From Sulfitobacter noctilucae (GTDB taxonomy: Bacteria; Pseudomonadota; Alphaproteobacteria; Rhodobacterales; Rhodobacteraceae): DNA of 64,000 bases. The stretch covers positions 1,788,501 to 1,852,500 of the forward strand of contig NZ_JASC01000014.1 in NCBI RefSeq assembly GCF_000622365.1, read 5' to 3'. The position numbers and the translations under genes are program-made. Shown in pieces: positions 47,052-56,303 of the stretch (position 1 is the first letter of the stretch; the number at the start of each line of letters is the position of its first letter). Under the pieces are notes generated by a model. That model was not told the DNA's origin, searched no databases, and saw only the letters and a program-made list of their open reading frames with translations.

Positions 47052-47966
47052 ATGCCGTTCCGCACCACCACTGCCCTCTTGACCAGCATCTTCGTTTTGT
47101 CTGGCACGCTGACCGCCGCCGCGCAGGACCGGCTGAAAGTGGTCACGACCTTTACCGTCCTGGCCGATATGGCGGCAAATGTGGCCGGTGACGCCGCCGA
47201 TGTTGTTTCAATCACCAAACCGGGTGCCGAAATCCACGGATACGAGCCGACTCCGCAAGATATCGTGCGCGCCTATGACGCCGATCTGATCTTGTGGAAT
47301 GGCATGAACCTCGAGCTGTGGTTCGAGCAGTTTCTGAGCAATCTGGGCGATATTCCCGCAGCCACGCTCAGCGACGGGGTCGACCCGATCTCAATCGCCG
47401 CTGGCAGCTATACAGGCAAACCAAATCCCCACGCCTGGATGGGTCTGGATAATGCGCAGATCTACATTGATAATATTGAGAGCGCGCTGTCCGAAAACGA
47501 CCCTGACAACGCCGCGACCTATGCGAGCAACGCCGCCGCGTACAAAGAAGAACTGCGCGCGACGCTGGAGCCGTTGCGCGAGGCCATCGCTGATGTAGCC
47601 GAAGACCAGCGTTGGCTGGTGACCTGCGAAGGCGCGTTCAGCTATCTGGCCCGCGACATGGGGCTGCGCGAACTGTACCTCTGGCCGATGAACGCCGATC
47701 AGGTCGGCACACCCCAGCAGGTGCGCGCGGTCATCGACGGTGTGCGGGACAACGACATTCCGGTGGTGTTCTGCGAAAGCACCGTCAACACCGCCCCCGC
47801 CGAACAGGTCGCCCGCGAGACCGGTGCCGCCTATGGCGGGGTGCTTTATGTGGACAGCCTGAGTGGCGAGGATGGCCCGGTGCCCACCTATTTGGACCTG
47901 CTCCGCGTCACCACAACCACCGTGACCGATGGGCTGACCGGCAAGGCAAACGGAGCGATGAACTGA
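47052..47966 (+). CDS. sitA: Manganese/iron ABC transporter binding protein SitA
   Basis: A 304-residue cluster A-I metal-binding protein with a Sec signal peptide (ending TAAA-QD). Likely metal ligands are His in GAEIHGYEP, His in NPHAWMG, Glu in VTCEGAFSY and Glu/Asp in VFCESTVN. The lack of a His-rich loop argues for manganese or iron, not zinc (ZnuA). It is the first gene of sitABCD, behind GGGAGC. Confidence 0.9.
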   Translation: MPFRTTTALLTSIFVLSGTLTAAAQDRLKVVTTFTVLADMAANVAGDAADVVSITKPGAEIHGYEPTPQDIVRAYDADLILWNGMNLELWFEQFLSNLGDIPAATLSDGVDPISIAAGSYTGKPNPHAWMGLDNAQIYIDNIESALSENDPDNAATYASNAAAYKEELRATLEPLREAIADVAEDQRWLVTCEGAFSYLARDMGLRELYLWPMNADQVGTPQQVRAVIDGVRDNDIPVVFCESTVNTAPAEQVARETGAAYGGVLYVDSLSGEDGPVPTYLDLLRVTTTTVTDGLTGKANGAMN

Positions 47967-47985
47967 TGAACAAGGTTGGAGCCGT

Positions 47986-48870
47986 ATGAAACACGACCAC
48001 CCCGCCACAACAGAGGCCGAGCAGGTGGGTCTGACGGCACGGGATGTGACCGTGACCTACCGCAATGGCCATACAGCCCTGTGGGACGCTAGTTTCGACA
48101 TTCCGCGCGGCACAGTCACGGCCTTGGTCGGCATCAACGGTGCGGGTAAATCCACCCTGTTTAAATCCATTATGGGCTTTGTGCCCGTGGCCAAAGGCGA
48201 CATTCGCATTCTGGGCATGGAGGTGAAAGAGGCTCTCGCCCGCAACCTCGTGGCCTATGTCCCGCAAGCCGAAGAGGTCGATTGGGCCTTTCCGGTCCTC
48301 GTCGAAGACGTGGTCATGATGGGCCGCTACGGTCACATGGGGTTCTTTCGCCGCCCGCGTCAGGCCGATCACGATGCCGTTGATCAGGCGTTGCGGCGCG
48401 TGAACATGCAAGACTTCCGCGACCGCCAGATCGGAGAACTGTCAGGCGGCCAGCGCAAGCGGGTATTTCTGGCGCGCGCTTTGGCACAAGACGGTCAAGT
48501 GATCCTACTCGACGAGCCCTTTACCGGCGTCGATGTCACCACCGAGGAGCAGATTGTCGCCCTGCTGCAAGAACTGCGCGCCGAGGGCAGGGTGATGCTG
48601 GTCTCGACCCACAACCTCGGGTCGGTCCCCGAATTCTGCGATCGCTGTATTCTGGTCAAAGGCACCGTGCTGGCCCACGGCCCAACGGAGAACACCTTTA
48701 CCCGCGAGAATCTGGAGCAGGCCTTTGGCGGTGTGCTGCGCCACTTCACACTGGGCGGCGATGCGCTGCACGATGACGAGGACGCCCGCGCCGTGACCAT
48801 CTTTACCGATGATGAACGCCCCTTCGTGCAATATGGCGACAAAACCCAACGCACAGACCGGGGCACATGA
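47986..48870 (+). CDS. sitB: Manganese/iron ABC transporter ATPase SitB
   Basis: A 294-residue ATPase. Walker [10 protein letters not shown], signature LSGGQRKR, Walker [12 protein letters not shown] and switch His in VSTHNLG. A C-terminal extension of about 40 acidic residues ([17 protein letters not shown]) follows the core. It powers SitC/SitD and overlaps sitC by 4 bp. Confidence 0.9.
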   Translation: MKHDHPATTEAEQVGLTARDVTVTYRNGHTALWDASFDIPRGTVTALVGINGAGKSTLFKSIMGFVPVAKGDIRILGMEVKEALARNLVAYVPQAEEVDWAFPVLVEDVVMMGRYGHMGFFRRPRQADHDAVDQALRRVNMQDFRDRQIGELSGGQRKRVFLARALAQDGQVILLDEPFTGVDVTTEEQIVALLQELRAEGRVMLVSTHNLGSVPEFCDRCILVKGTVLAHGPTENTFTRENLEQAFGGVLRHFTLGGDALHDDEDARAVTIFTDDERPFVQYGDKTQRTDRGT

Positions 48871-49745
48871 TGGAGGTGCTGCTTCAGCCCTTTGCCTACG
48901 GGTATATGGTGAACGCTATGTGGGTGTCGGCGCTGGTCGGCGGCGTCTGCGCGTTTCTGTCGTGTTATCTGATGCTTAAAGGCTGGTCGCTGATCGGCGA
49001 TGCACTGTCCCACTCGGTTGTGCTCGGCGTGGCGGGGGCTTATATTCTGGGCCTTCCCTTCGCGCTTGGGGCCTTTGTCGCGGGCGGTCTAGCCGCAGGT
49101 GCGATGCTGTTTCTGTCCGAGCGGTCAGGCTTGAAAGTCGATGTGATCATCGGGCTGATCTTTACGTCCTTCTTTGGTCTGGGCCTGTTCATCGTGTCGA
49201 TCAACCCGATGTCGGTCTCTGTCCAAACCATCACCATGGGCAACATTCTGGCCATCACGCCCGAAGACACCCTGCAACTCGCGCTCATCGGCTTTGTGTC
49301 CCTCGCCGTACTGCTGGCCAAGTGGAAAGACCTGATGGTCACCTTCTTTGATGAAAACCACGCCCGCACCATCGGTTTGCGCCCCGGTTTGCTTAAAGCG
49401 GTGTTTTTTGTGCTGCTGTCGGCATCGGTTGTGGCAGCGATGCAGACTGTGGGGGCTTTCTTGGTCATCGCGATGGTCGTCACGCCGGGGGCCACGGCCT
49501 ACCTACTGTGTGACCGTTTTCCCCGCTTGATCATCACCTCCGTCGCCATCGGCACGTTGACCAGCTTCGTCGGTTCCTACGCCAGTTTCTTTCTGGACGG
49601 GGCGACGGGCGGCATCATCGTGGTGCTGCAAACACTGATCTTCCTGACTGCCTTTGTCTTTGCCCCCAAGCACGGGCTGCTGGCCGCACGCGCCAGATCC
49701 CGCCGCGCCTTGCGCGACGGGCCACAGCACCGCGAGGCAATCTGA
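48867..49745 (+). CDS. sitC: Manganese/iron ABC transporter permease SitC
   Basis: A 292-residue ABC-3 family permease with about eight helices. The start [26 protein letters not shown] and the [12 protein letters not shown] motif are typical. Its stop overlaps the sitD start by one base. It forms the channel with SitD. Confidence 0.9.
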   Translation: MMEVLLQPFAYGYMVNAMWVSALVGGVCAFLSCYLMLKGWSLIGDALSHSVVLGVAGAYILGLPFALGAFVAGGLAAGAMLFLSERSGLKVDVIIGLIFTSFFGLGLFIVSINPMSVSVQTITMGNILAITPEDTLQLALIGFVSLAVLLAKWKDLMVTFFDENHARTIGLRPGLLKAVFFVLLSASVVAAMQTVGAFLVIAMVVTPGATAYLLCDRFPRLIITSVAIGTLTSFVGSYASFFLDGATGGIIVVLQTLIFLTAFVFAPKHGLLAARARSRRALRDGPQHREAI

Positions 49746-50593
49746 TGGACATTGAGACGCTTACCCTGCCCTTCCGCTTTCCCTTCATGCAGAACGCTTT
49801 TCTGATTTGCATCATCGTGTCGGTTCCCACGGCCTTGCTGTCGTGCTTTCTGGTGCTGAAAGGCTGGGCACTGATGGGCGACGCGGTTAGTCATGCGGTA
49901 CTGCCGGGGATCGTGCTGGCTTATATTCTGGGCCTACCGCTGATCATCGGGGCCTTCGTTGCCGGGATGACTTGCGCGGTCGCCACAGGCTATCTAGCAA
50001 CGAACTCCCGCGTGAAACAGGACACGGTGATGGGGGTCGTTTTCTCGGGCATGTTCGGCCTTGGCATTGTGCTTTATGTCTCGATCGAGACGAACGCGCA
50101 CCTTGATCACATTCTCTTTGGCAACATGCTGGGCGTGGACGCGGGCGAGTTGTGGACCGCCGGCATCATCGCCCTGATCGTCGGAGGGGCCTTGGTGCTG
50201 AAATGGCGCGACTGGCTGCTACACAGCTTTGATCCCGCACAGGCTCAGGCTTCCGGCCTATGGGTGAACTGGCTGCACTACGGGATGCTGGCAGCCCTCT
50301 CGCTGACCATTGTGGCGACCCTGTCGGCGGCGGGTTTGATCCTTGCCATCGGCCTGCTGATTGCACCGGGGGCAATTGCGTTCCTGCTTGTACGCACTTT
50401 CCGCTCGATGCTGTGGGTGTCTGTGCTGATCTGCATGGCCTCGATGTTGGGGGGCACCTATGCCAGTTTCTTTCTGGACAGTGCCCCTGCCCCCACGATC
50501 ATCCTCATCCTGACGGCGGTGTTTCTGGTCGCCTTTGTGCGGCGGCAGGTGCAGACACGGCGCATGTCGGCGCGGATGGTGGCGGGGGAATAA
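49745..50593 (+). CDS. sitD: Manganese/iron ABC transporter permease SitD
   Basis: A 282-residue ABC-3 permease, paralogous to SitC (GDAVSHAVLPGIVLAYILGLPLIIGAFVAG matches the SitC segment). Having two distinct permeases is characteristic of Sit/Yfe systems as opposed to ZnuABC. It is the last gene of the operon. Confidence 0.9.
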   Translation: MDIETLTLPFRFPFMQNAFLICIIVSVPTALLSCFLVLKGWALMGDAVSHAVLPGIVLAYILGLPLIIGAFVAGMTCAVATGYLATNSRVKQDTVMGVVFSGMFGLGIVLYVSIETNAHLDHILFGNMLGVDAGELWTAGIIALIVGGALVLKWRDWLLHSFDPAQAQASGLWVNWLHYGMLAALSLTIVATLSAAGLILAIGLLIAPGAIAFLLVRTFRSMLWVSVLICMASMLGGTYASFFLDSAPAPTIILILTAVFLVAFVRRQVQTRRMSARMVAGE

Positions 50594-50744
50594 GAGCCCC
50601 CCCTTTTGCGACCGCCCCCACCCCGCGAGAACTTGATTAGACAAATTTGAACCGCCCAAATACGGTTTTCGAACACTTATCCTGAGTGCTGCAAAGCGCG
50701 CAGCTGCGGGAAAAACTCTGGCAATATATAGAAAAGTTGACCCA

Positions 50745-51464
50745 ATGGCTGAATTTTCCGACCTCACTGCCCTCTTCATCAACACATCATTGAAGCGCGA
50801 ACCGACGGAGAGCCATACCAAACTGCTGATGAACGCATCGGCAAGTATCATGCAAGAGCAAGGCATATCGGTGGAGCATCTGCATATGCTTAGCCATCAA
50901 ATCCCGCCAGGCGTCTACCCTGATATGACGGAGCATGGCTGGGACAGCGACGATTGGCCCGAGGTGTGGAAGAAAGTGCTCAAGGCCGATATTCTGGTGA
51001 TCGGAACCCCGCTGTGGCTGGGCGAGGAATCCTCGGTGTGCCGCATCCTGATAGAACGTCTTTATGGCATGTCCGGCGAGCTGAATGACAAAGGGCAATC
51101 GGTCTTCTACGGCAAGACGTCGGGATGCGTCGTCACAGGTAACGAAGACGGGATAAAACATGCCGCGATGACGATTGGCTACGCGATGAGCCATCTGGGC
51201 TATACCATTCCCCCTCAAGCTGACTGCGGCTGGATCGGTGAAGCGGGCCCGGGCCCTTCCTATGGTGACAAGAAGGATGATGGTGGCCGCATTGGATTTG
51301 ACAACGAATTTACGCAACGCAACACCACAATCATGACATGGAACCTGATGCATCTTGCGCGCATGCTGAAAACTGCGGGCGGATACCCCAACGAAGGCAA
51401 TGATCGCAACGCTTGGGACGCAGGTGCACGCTTTGGCTATGAGAACCCGGAATATCGTAGCTGA
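50745..51464 (+). CDS. Flavodoxin-family NAD(P)H-dependent oxidoreductase
   Basis: A 239-residue FMN reductase-like protein of the flavodoxin-like fold. It begins with strand ALFINTSLKREPTESHT (the phosphate-binding loop), then ILVIGTPLWLGEESSVCRILIERL and TGNEDGIKHAAM. These bind FMN. Relatives reduce quinones or flavins; the substrate is unknown. It is a single gene, convergent with the rpiR-type regulator. Confidence 0.82.
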   Translation: MAEFSDLTALFINTSLKREPTESHTKLLMNASASIMQEQGISVEHLHMLSHQIPPGVYPDMTEHGWDSDDWPEVWKKVLKADILVIGTPLWLGEESSVCRILIERLYGMSGELNDKGQSVFYGKTSGCVVTGNEDGIKHAAMTIGYAMSHLGYTIPPQADCGWIGEAGPGPSYGDKKDDGGRIGFDNEFTQRNTTIMTWNLMHLARMLKTAGGYPNEGNDRNAWDAGARFGYENPEYRS

Positions 51465-51517
51465 CGAGGGTCAAAAGCCTTAAATTTTGCGGCGATTGTT
51501 GAGACAGGAACTTTGTC

Positions 51518-52390
51518 TTAGGTGAACTTCCGAAACAATCGCGTTTGGTCGAACATCTCTTCAAGCTCTTCCATCCGCGCCTTGGTGCCCTCCCAATGCA
51601 GGTTCTGCACCGACGCGACCATTGTTTCGACCAGCAACATCGTCGTCGCGGCGGAATCCCAGGCGGATGGCACCACGATACGGCTGGAAAAACTATGGGT
51701 GGCAAGCTGGTGGACCGGACTGCGCCACTGGTCCGTAAACAGGATGATCTGCGCCCCCCGCGCATGGGCCATCTCGGCCAGCTTGAGGGTGTTGTTCTCA
51801 TAGCGGCGCACGTCGAAGATGATGAACACATCCCCCTTGCCCGCATTCAGCAGGTAATGCGGCCATGAATTGGACGTCGATTGCACATGCGTCAGGTTGG
51901 GCCGGATGACCTGCATGTGCAAAAACAGGTATTCGGCCAGCGTATGGGTGATCCGCCCGCCCACGATATAAAGATGCCGGTCCGCATCGCCTGCCAAGGC
52001 ACAAGCGGCGTCAAAGGCGGCCGGGTCGATCTGACCCAGCGTGTGGCGGATGTTGTCGATGACCGCATCGGTGAAACGGTTGAGCATATGGCCCGATGGG
52101 GCCGCCTCGGCCCATGTGTCATGTTTTGCAATCGGGTTTTTGGCTTTGGCGCGCAGTTCCTCGCGCAGCTCGGACTGGAATTCGGGATACCCTTTGAACC
52201 CCAGCTTTTGCACCATCCGCGCCACCGTGGGCACCGAGACATCAGCATCCTTGGCCAATGCGGTCAGCGGCCCGAGACCTGAGGCTGGGTAATTTTCTAG
52301 AATCGACAGGGCCAACTGCCGTTCCGCACGGGTCAGATCGTCCAGCTTGTGCTGGATGCGGTCCGAAATGGTCAGCGTCTCCTCTGCCAT
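51518..52390 (-). CDS. MurR/RpiR-family transcriptional regulator
   Basis: A 290-residue regulator with an N-terminal HTH_6 domain (about 5-80; DVSVPTVARMVQKLGFKGYPEFQ is the recognition part) and a C-terminal SIS domain (about 125-260; IVGGRITHTLAEYLFLHM) that normally binds a sugar phosphate or related ligand. It faces the N-formylglutamate amidohydrolase operon across 114 bp containing inverted repeats, and probably controls it. Confidence 0.9.
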   Translation of the reverse strand: MAEETLTISDRIQHKLDDLTRAERQLALSILENYPASGLGPLTALAKDADVSVPTVARMVQKLGFKGYPEFQSELREELRAKAKNPIAKHDTWAEAAPSGHMLNRFTDAVIDNIRHTLGQIDPAAFDAACALAGDADRHLYIVGGRITHTLAEYLFLHMQVIRPNLTHVQSTSNSWPHYLLNAGKGDVFIIFDVRRYENNTLKLAEMAHARGAQIILFTDQWRSPVHQLATHSFSSRIVVPSAWDSAATTMLLVETMVASVQNLHWEGTKARMEELEEMFDQTRLFRKFT

Positions 52391-52413
52391 AATGCCCCCT
52401 GGTTGCGGATAAA

Positions 52414-52457
52414 TTTATCAAGTCACATCCATGTGTGATAAATATTTCACAATTGTG
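52414..52457. promoter_or_regulatory. Inverted repeats in the rpiR/catabolic operon promoter region
   Basis: TTTATCA (52414-52420) and TGATAAA (52436-52442) enclose CACAT-CC-ATGTG. A separate perfect 10-mer CACAATTGTG lies at 52448-52457. These dyads sit in the divergent promoter region and fit an RpiR operator. Confidence 0.55.
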
Positions 52458-52504
52458 TTGACATAATCGCCCGCTGGCAAGACCTTTGTGCAAACGGGGG
52501 TGCT

Positions 52505-53269
52505 ATGCTGCAAACGAATGCGGACATGACTGAGGCGGTATTCGAGGTGGTGAACCCTGCAGGGACATCGCCCATCGTGCTGGTCTGCGAACATGCCAGC
52601 GCCTACATACCGCCGCAGCACAACAATCTGGGGTTAAGCGGTGATGTGCTGACCAGCCACGTCGCCTGGGATCCCGGTGCGCGTGCGGTCGCAGTCGATA
52701 TGTCTCGGCTTTTGGACGCGGTGCTCGTTGCGTCGAAAATCTCGCGTTTGGTCTATGATTGCAATCGTCCGCTGACTGCGCCGGGGGCGACGCCCGCACG
52801 AAGCGAGATCTTTGATATTCCCGGAAATCTGAACCTGAGCCAAGCTGTACGGCAGGCCCGGCATGATGCCTACTACAGGCCTTTCCACACCGCAGTTGAA
52901 AGTGCCTTGCAAGCGGTCTCTGCGCCGATCCTCGTGACGATGCATAGCTTCACGCCTGTCTATCACGGTGCCCCCCGCTCCGTCGAAATCGGGCTGCTCC
53001 ATGATACAGACAGCCGTTTGACGGACGCGATGCTGGAAACCGCCGGGGCGCATACCGGACATATTGTGCAGCGCAACGAACCCTACGGTCCCGCCGACGG
53101 CGTGACCCACACAATCGCGCAACATGCGACACCACGCGACTGTCCTTCGGTGATGATCGAAGTGCGCAACGATTTGATTGCGGTGCCCGAGACACAGGCC
53201 GACATGGCCAAACAGCTGGCCGGATGGCTGGCAGAAGCCATCACCCAAATGAGCGGAGCGTCACAATGA
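52505..53269 (+). CDS. N-formylglutamate amidohydrolase family protein
   Basis: A 254-residue member of the N-formylglutamate amidohydrolase (HutG-type) family, a zinc enzyme that releases formate from N-formyl-glutamate. Landmarks are VCEHASAYIPP, the DWDPGA-like VAWDPGARAVA, YDCNRPL and MHSFTPVYHG. No histidine-degradation genes are here; instead it opens a TRAP, glutamine-synthetase-like and dehydrogenase operon, so the true substrate may be another N-acyl or gamma-glutamyl amide. Its TGA overlaps the TRAP small permease ATG. A second ATG lies at residue 8. Confidence 0.85.
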   Translation: MLQTNADMTEAVFEVVNPAGTSPIVLVCEHASAYIPPQHNNLGLSGDVLTSHVAWDPGARAVAVDMSRLLDAVLVASKISRLVYDCNRPLTAPGATPARSEIFDIPGNLNLSQAVRQARHDAYYRPFHTAVESALQAVSAPILVTMHSFTPVYHGAPRSVEIGLLHDTDSRLTDAMLETAGAHTGHIVQRNEPYGPADGVTHTIAQHATPRDCPSVMIEVRNDLIAVPETQADMAKQLAGWLAEAITQMSGASQ

Positions 53270-53835
53270 CCGGATTGATGCGTGGCTATATCCGGAGCGT
53301 CGATGCGGTGAACCTGCGGATCGGGCGGATCGCCATGTACGGCATCTTTGCGCTGATGGGAATCCTTCTTTATTCCTCGGTGTCAAAGACCTTTTTCCTG
53401 CCCGCGCTCTGGACGCTGGAAATGGCACAATTCGTGATGGTGGGTTACTATATTCTGGGTGGTCCCTATTCGATCCAGCTGGGATCGAACGTGCGGATGG
53501 ACCTGCTGTATGGCAATTGGTCCGTGCGGCGCAAAGCGTGGTTTGATCTCCTCACCGTCTGTTTGCTGATTTTCTATCTCTGCGTGCTGCTTTATGGCGC
53601 GATCAGTTCGACCGCCTATTCGCTGGGCTACTGGAAGTCCGAGCCGATTTCGTATCTGTTCGGCGTCCTGACCGGCACCGAAGAAGTTGGGCGGCTGGAG
53701 CAGTCTTCGTCTGCATGGCGGCCCTATATGTGGCCGATCAAAGTTGTAATGATTGTGGGGTTTTTCCTGATGATCCTGCAATGTCTGTCTGAATTTTTCA
53801 AAGACGTGCTGCGTCTAAAGGGTGAACTTGCCTGA
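53266..53835 (+). CDS. TRAP transporter small permease (DctQ type)
   Basis: A 189-residue DctQ-type subunit with four helices. The WTLEMAQF motif in the first loop matches the W-E signature of the family. The ATG at 53266 overlaps the upstream stop (ATGA), and the 3' end shares one base with the large permease start. Confidence 0.9.
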   Translation: MTGLMRGYIRSVDAVNLRIGRIAMYGIFALMGILLYSSVSKTFFLPALWTLEMAQFVMVGYYILGGPYSIQLGSNVRMDLLYGNWSVRRKAWFDLLTVCLLIFYLCVLLYGAISSTAYSLGYWKSEPISYLFGVLTGTEEVGRLEQSSSAWRPYMWPIKVVMIVGFFLMILQCLSEFFKDVLRLKGELA

Positions 53836-55160
53836 TGCCCTATGAGATGATCGCGACCCTCATGTTCTCGACCATGATGCTGATGCTGCTTACCGGCCAG
53901 CGAGTGTTTGGTGCCATCGGCTTTGTCGCCGTTGTGGCCGCTCTTCTGCTTTGGGGCGACCGGGGCGGCTTTGACATCGGCTTTGCCGCCGCGATGAAGC
54001 TGATGAAATGGTATCCGCTGCTGACCCTGCCGATGTTCATCTTCATGGGCTATGTGCTGTCGGAATCCAAGATTGCCGATGATCTCTACAAGATGTTCCA
54101 CGTCTGGATGGGCGGCCTGCGCGGCGGGCTGGCGATTGGCACGATCGGCCTGATGGTGCTGATCTCGGCCATGAATGGCCTCAGCGTGGCCGGCATGGCG
54201 ATTGGTGCCACGATTGCGCTGCCAGAACTGCTTAAACGGGGATATGACAAACGCATGGTGACGGGGGTGATCCAGGCGGGATCAAGCCTCGGCATCCTCG
54301 TCCCGCCTTCGGTGGTCCTCGTGCTTTACGCGATGATCGCGCGGCAGCCTGTGGGGCAATTGTGGCTGGCGGGCGTGGTGCCGGGGCTGATGATGGCAGC
54401 GATGTTCATCGCCTATATCGCCATCCGCTGCCGTATCAATCCTGAGCTTGGCCCGGCGCTGGCGCTTGAAGACCGCGATATCCCGCGCGCCGAAAAGCTG
54501 CGCCTGCTGCGGGCGGGCTTGCTGCCGCTGGTGATCTTTGCGGTGATGATGGTGCCTTTCGTCAACGGCTGGACCTCGCTGGTTGAAAGCTCTGCCATCG
54601 GGGCGCTGGCAGCTTTCATGGCAGCGGTGCTCAAGGGTCGGATGACCCGTGAAGTGTTCGAGAATTCGGTGCGCAACACGTTGGCCATCACCTGCATGTT
54701 CATGTGGATCATCCTCGCGGCCCTCGCCTTCGGCGCAGTGTTCGACGGGCTGGGCGCGGTGAAGGCCATCGAGGCGCTGTTCACCGAGCGGCTGGGCCTG
54801 AACCCCTGGGTGATCCTGATCCTGATGCAGCTGAGCTTTATCGTGATGGGCACATTCCTAGATGACACCGCGATGCTGGTCATTGTAGCCCCGCTTTATG
54901 TTCCGCTTGTCGGGGCGCTTGGGTTTGATCTGATCTGGTACGGCATCCTCTATACGATCACCTGTCAGATCGCCTATATGACCCCGCCTTTCGGCTATAA
55001 CTTGTTCCTCATGCGGGCGATGGCCCCGCCCGAAATTTCGCTGCGCGACATCTATGCGTCGATCACCCCATTCGTCATCGTTATGGCCTTTGCCCTCGCG
55101 CTGGTAATGATCTTTCCGCAGGTCGCGCTGTGGCTGCCCAACTATGTTTACGGAAACTAA
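53835..55160 (+). CDS. TRAP transporter large permease (DctM type)
   Basis: A 441-residue DctM-type subunit with about twelve helices. Landmarks are MKWYPLLTLPMFIFMGYVLSES and GSSLGILVPPSVVLVLYAM. It belongs to the subgroup whose binding protein gene follows the permeases. It imports the solute metabolised by the operon. Confidence 0.93.
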   Translation: MPYEMIATLMFSTMMLMLLTGQRVFGAIGFVAVVAALLLWGDRGGFDIGFAAAMKLMKWYPLLTLPMFIFMGYVLSESKIADDLYKMFHVWMGGLRGGLAIGTIGLMVLISAMNGLSVAGMAIGATIALPELLKRGYDKRMVTGVIQAGSSLGILVPPSVVLVLYAMIARQPVGQLWLAGVVPGLMMAAMFIAYIAIRCRINPELGPALALEDRDIPRAEKLRLLRAGLLPLVIFAVMMVPFVNGWTSLVESSAIGALAAFMAAVLKGRMTREVFENSVRNTLAITCMFMWIILAALAFGAVFDGLGAVKAIEALFTERLGLNPWVILILMQLSFIVMGTFLDDTAMLVIVAPLYVPLVGALGFDLIWYGILYTITCQIAYMTPPFGYNLFLMRAMAPPEISLRDIYASITPFVIVMAFALALVMIFPQVALWLPNYVYGN

Positions 55161-55167
55161 CCAAGAA

Positions 55168-55181
55168 CTCCGTTAACGGAG
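55168..55181. promoter_or_regulatory. 14-bp palindrome between TRAP permease and binding-protein genes
   Basis: CTCCGTTAACGGAG is a perfect palindrome in the 44-bp gap. It could fold in mRNA or bind a regulator; no T-run follows. Confidence 0.35.
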
Positions 55182-55204
55182 CCTAACCCTTCAAGGAGAA
55201 CGAT

Positions 55205-56242
55205 ATGACGACCAGACGTAATTTTATCCGCAACGCCGGCCTCGCCGGTGCCGCGACGCTTGCCGCGCCTTCCATCGCCCGCGCACAGGAAGCCATCAAA
55301 TGGCGGTTCCAGACCTACGCCGGATCGGCATTGGGCGAGCATGTGACAAAGCCCGTCATTGACTACATCAATACAGCCGCCAACGGCGAGTTGGAGATCG
55401 AGCTGTTTTACGCGGACCAGATCGTGCCAACCGGCGAGCTGTTTCAGGCGCTGCAGCGCGGCACCATTGATGGCGTGCATTCGGACGACGATTCAATGGC
55501 GTCCCCCACGCCACTTCAGCAGTTCGGCGGCTATTTCCCATTCGCGACCAAGCACATCCTCGACGTGCCGGTGCTGTTCAACCAGTACGGGCTCAAGAAA
55601 ATCTGGGAAGAAGAATACGCCAAGGTCGGCGTCAAATGGCTGTCTGCAGCAGGTCAGGACCCCTGCAACTTCAACACCAAAAAGGAAATCACGTCTGTCG
55701 CTGATCTCGATGGGCTGAAGCTTTATACATTCCCTACCGCGGGCCGGTTCCTGACGCAGTTCGGCGTTGTGCCGGTGAACATCCCCTACGAGGACGCCGA
55801 AGTTGCCGTGCAGACGGGCGAACTCGATGGCATGGCGTGGTCGGGCATCACCGAAGACTACACCGTGGGCTGGGCAGATGTGACCGACTACTTCCTGACC
55901 AACAACATCTCGGGTGCGTGGATCGGGTCCTGGTTCGTAAACGAAGAGCGTTGGGCCGACCTGCCAGATCACCTGAAAGCCATCGTCATGGCGGGCACCG
56001 AAGCAGGCCACACCTACCGCAACCAATGGTACTGGGGCGGCGAAGCGGCGCTGCGCGCCAATGGCGACAAACTGCAACTACGCGAAGTGCCTGGCGATGA
56101 ATGGGCCGAAGTCGAAAACGCGGCCAAGGTGTTCTGGGATGAGGTCGCTCAGGAAGGCGAAGTACACCAGAAGATCATCAACATCTTCAAAGAGTACAAC
56201 AGCGTGATCAATCAGGCTGGCGCCCCCTACACCAACGGGTAA
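55205..56242 (+). CDS. TRAP transporter solute-binding protein (DctP type)
   Basis: A 345-residue DctP/TakP-like protein with a twin-arginine signal (TTRRNFIRNAGLAGA, cleaved about ARA-QE). Tat export is common for the TakP/2-oxo acid subgroup. The lobe region DLDGLKLYTFPTAGRFL stands where the canonical family has the carboxylate-binding Arg. GGAGAACGAT precedes the ATG. Confidence 0.9.
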   Translation: MTTRRNFIRNAGLAGAATLAAPSIARAQEAIKWRFQTYAGSALGEHVTKPVIDYINTAANGELEIELFYADQIVPTGELFQALQRGTIDGVHSDDDSMASPTPLQQFGGYFPFATKHILDVPVLFNQYGLKKIWEEEYAKVGVKWLSAAGQDPCNFNTKKEITSVADLDGLKLYTFPTAGRFLTQFGVVPVNIPYEDAEVAVQTGELDGMAWSGITEDYTVGWADVTDYFLTNNISGAWIGSWFVNEERWADLPDHLKAIVMAGTEAGHTYRNQWYWGGEAALRANGDKLQLREVPGDEWAEVENAAKVFWDEVAQEGEVHQKIINIFKEYNSVINQAGAPYTNG

Positions 56243-56257
56243 AAGACCCAAGGGCGG

Positions 56258-56273
56258 GGGCACTGCGGTGCCC
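56258..56273 (+). terminator. Hairpin after the TRAP binding-protein gene
   Basis: GGGCAC-TGCG-GTGCCC, extendable by an outer AGGGC/GCCCT-like pairing, stands 15 bp after the stop and before the glutamine-synthetase-like gene. It is followed by TTGCTCT, so it is a partial terminator or mRNA stabiliser. Confidence 0.5.
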
Positions 56274-56303
56274 TTGCTCTGACACCAAACAAAGGAACAC
56301 CCC

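Noticed and set aside
46802..47218. 138-codon minus-strand frame overlapping the sitA start
   Set aside because: It covers the sitA promoter and signal peptide on the opposite strand and has no recognisable domain.
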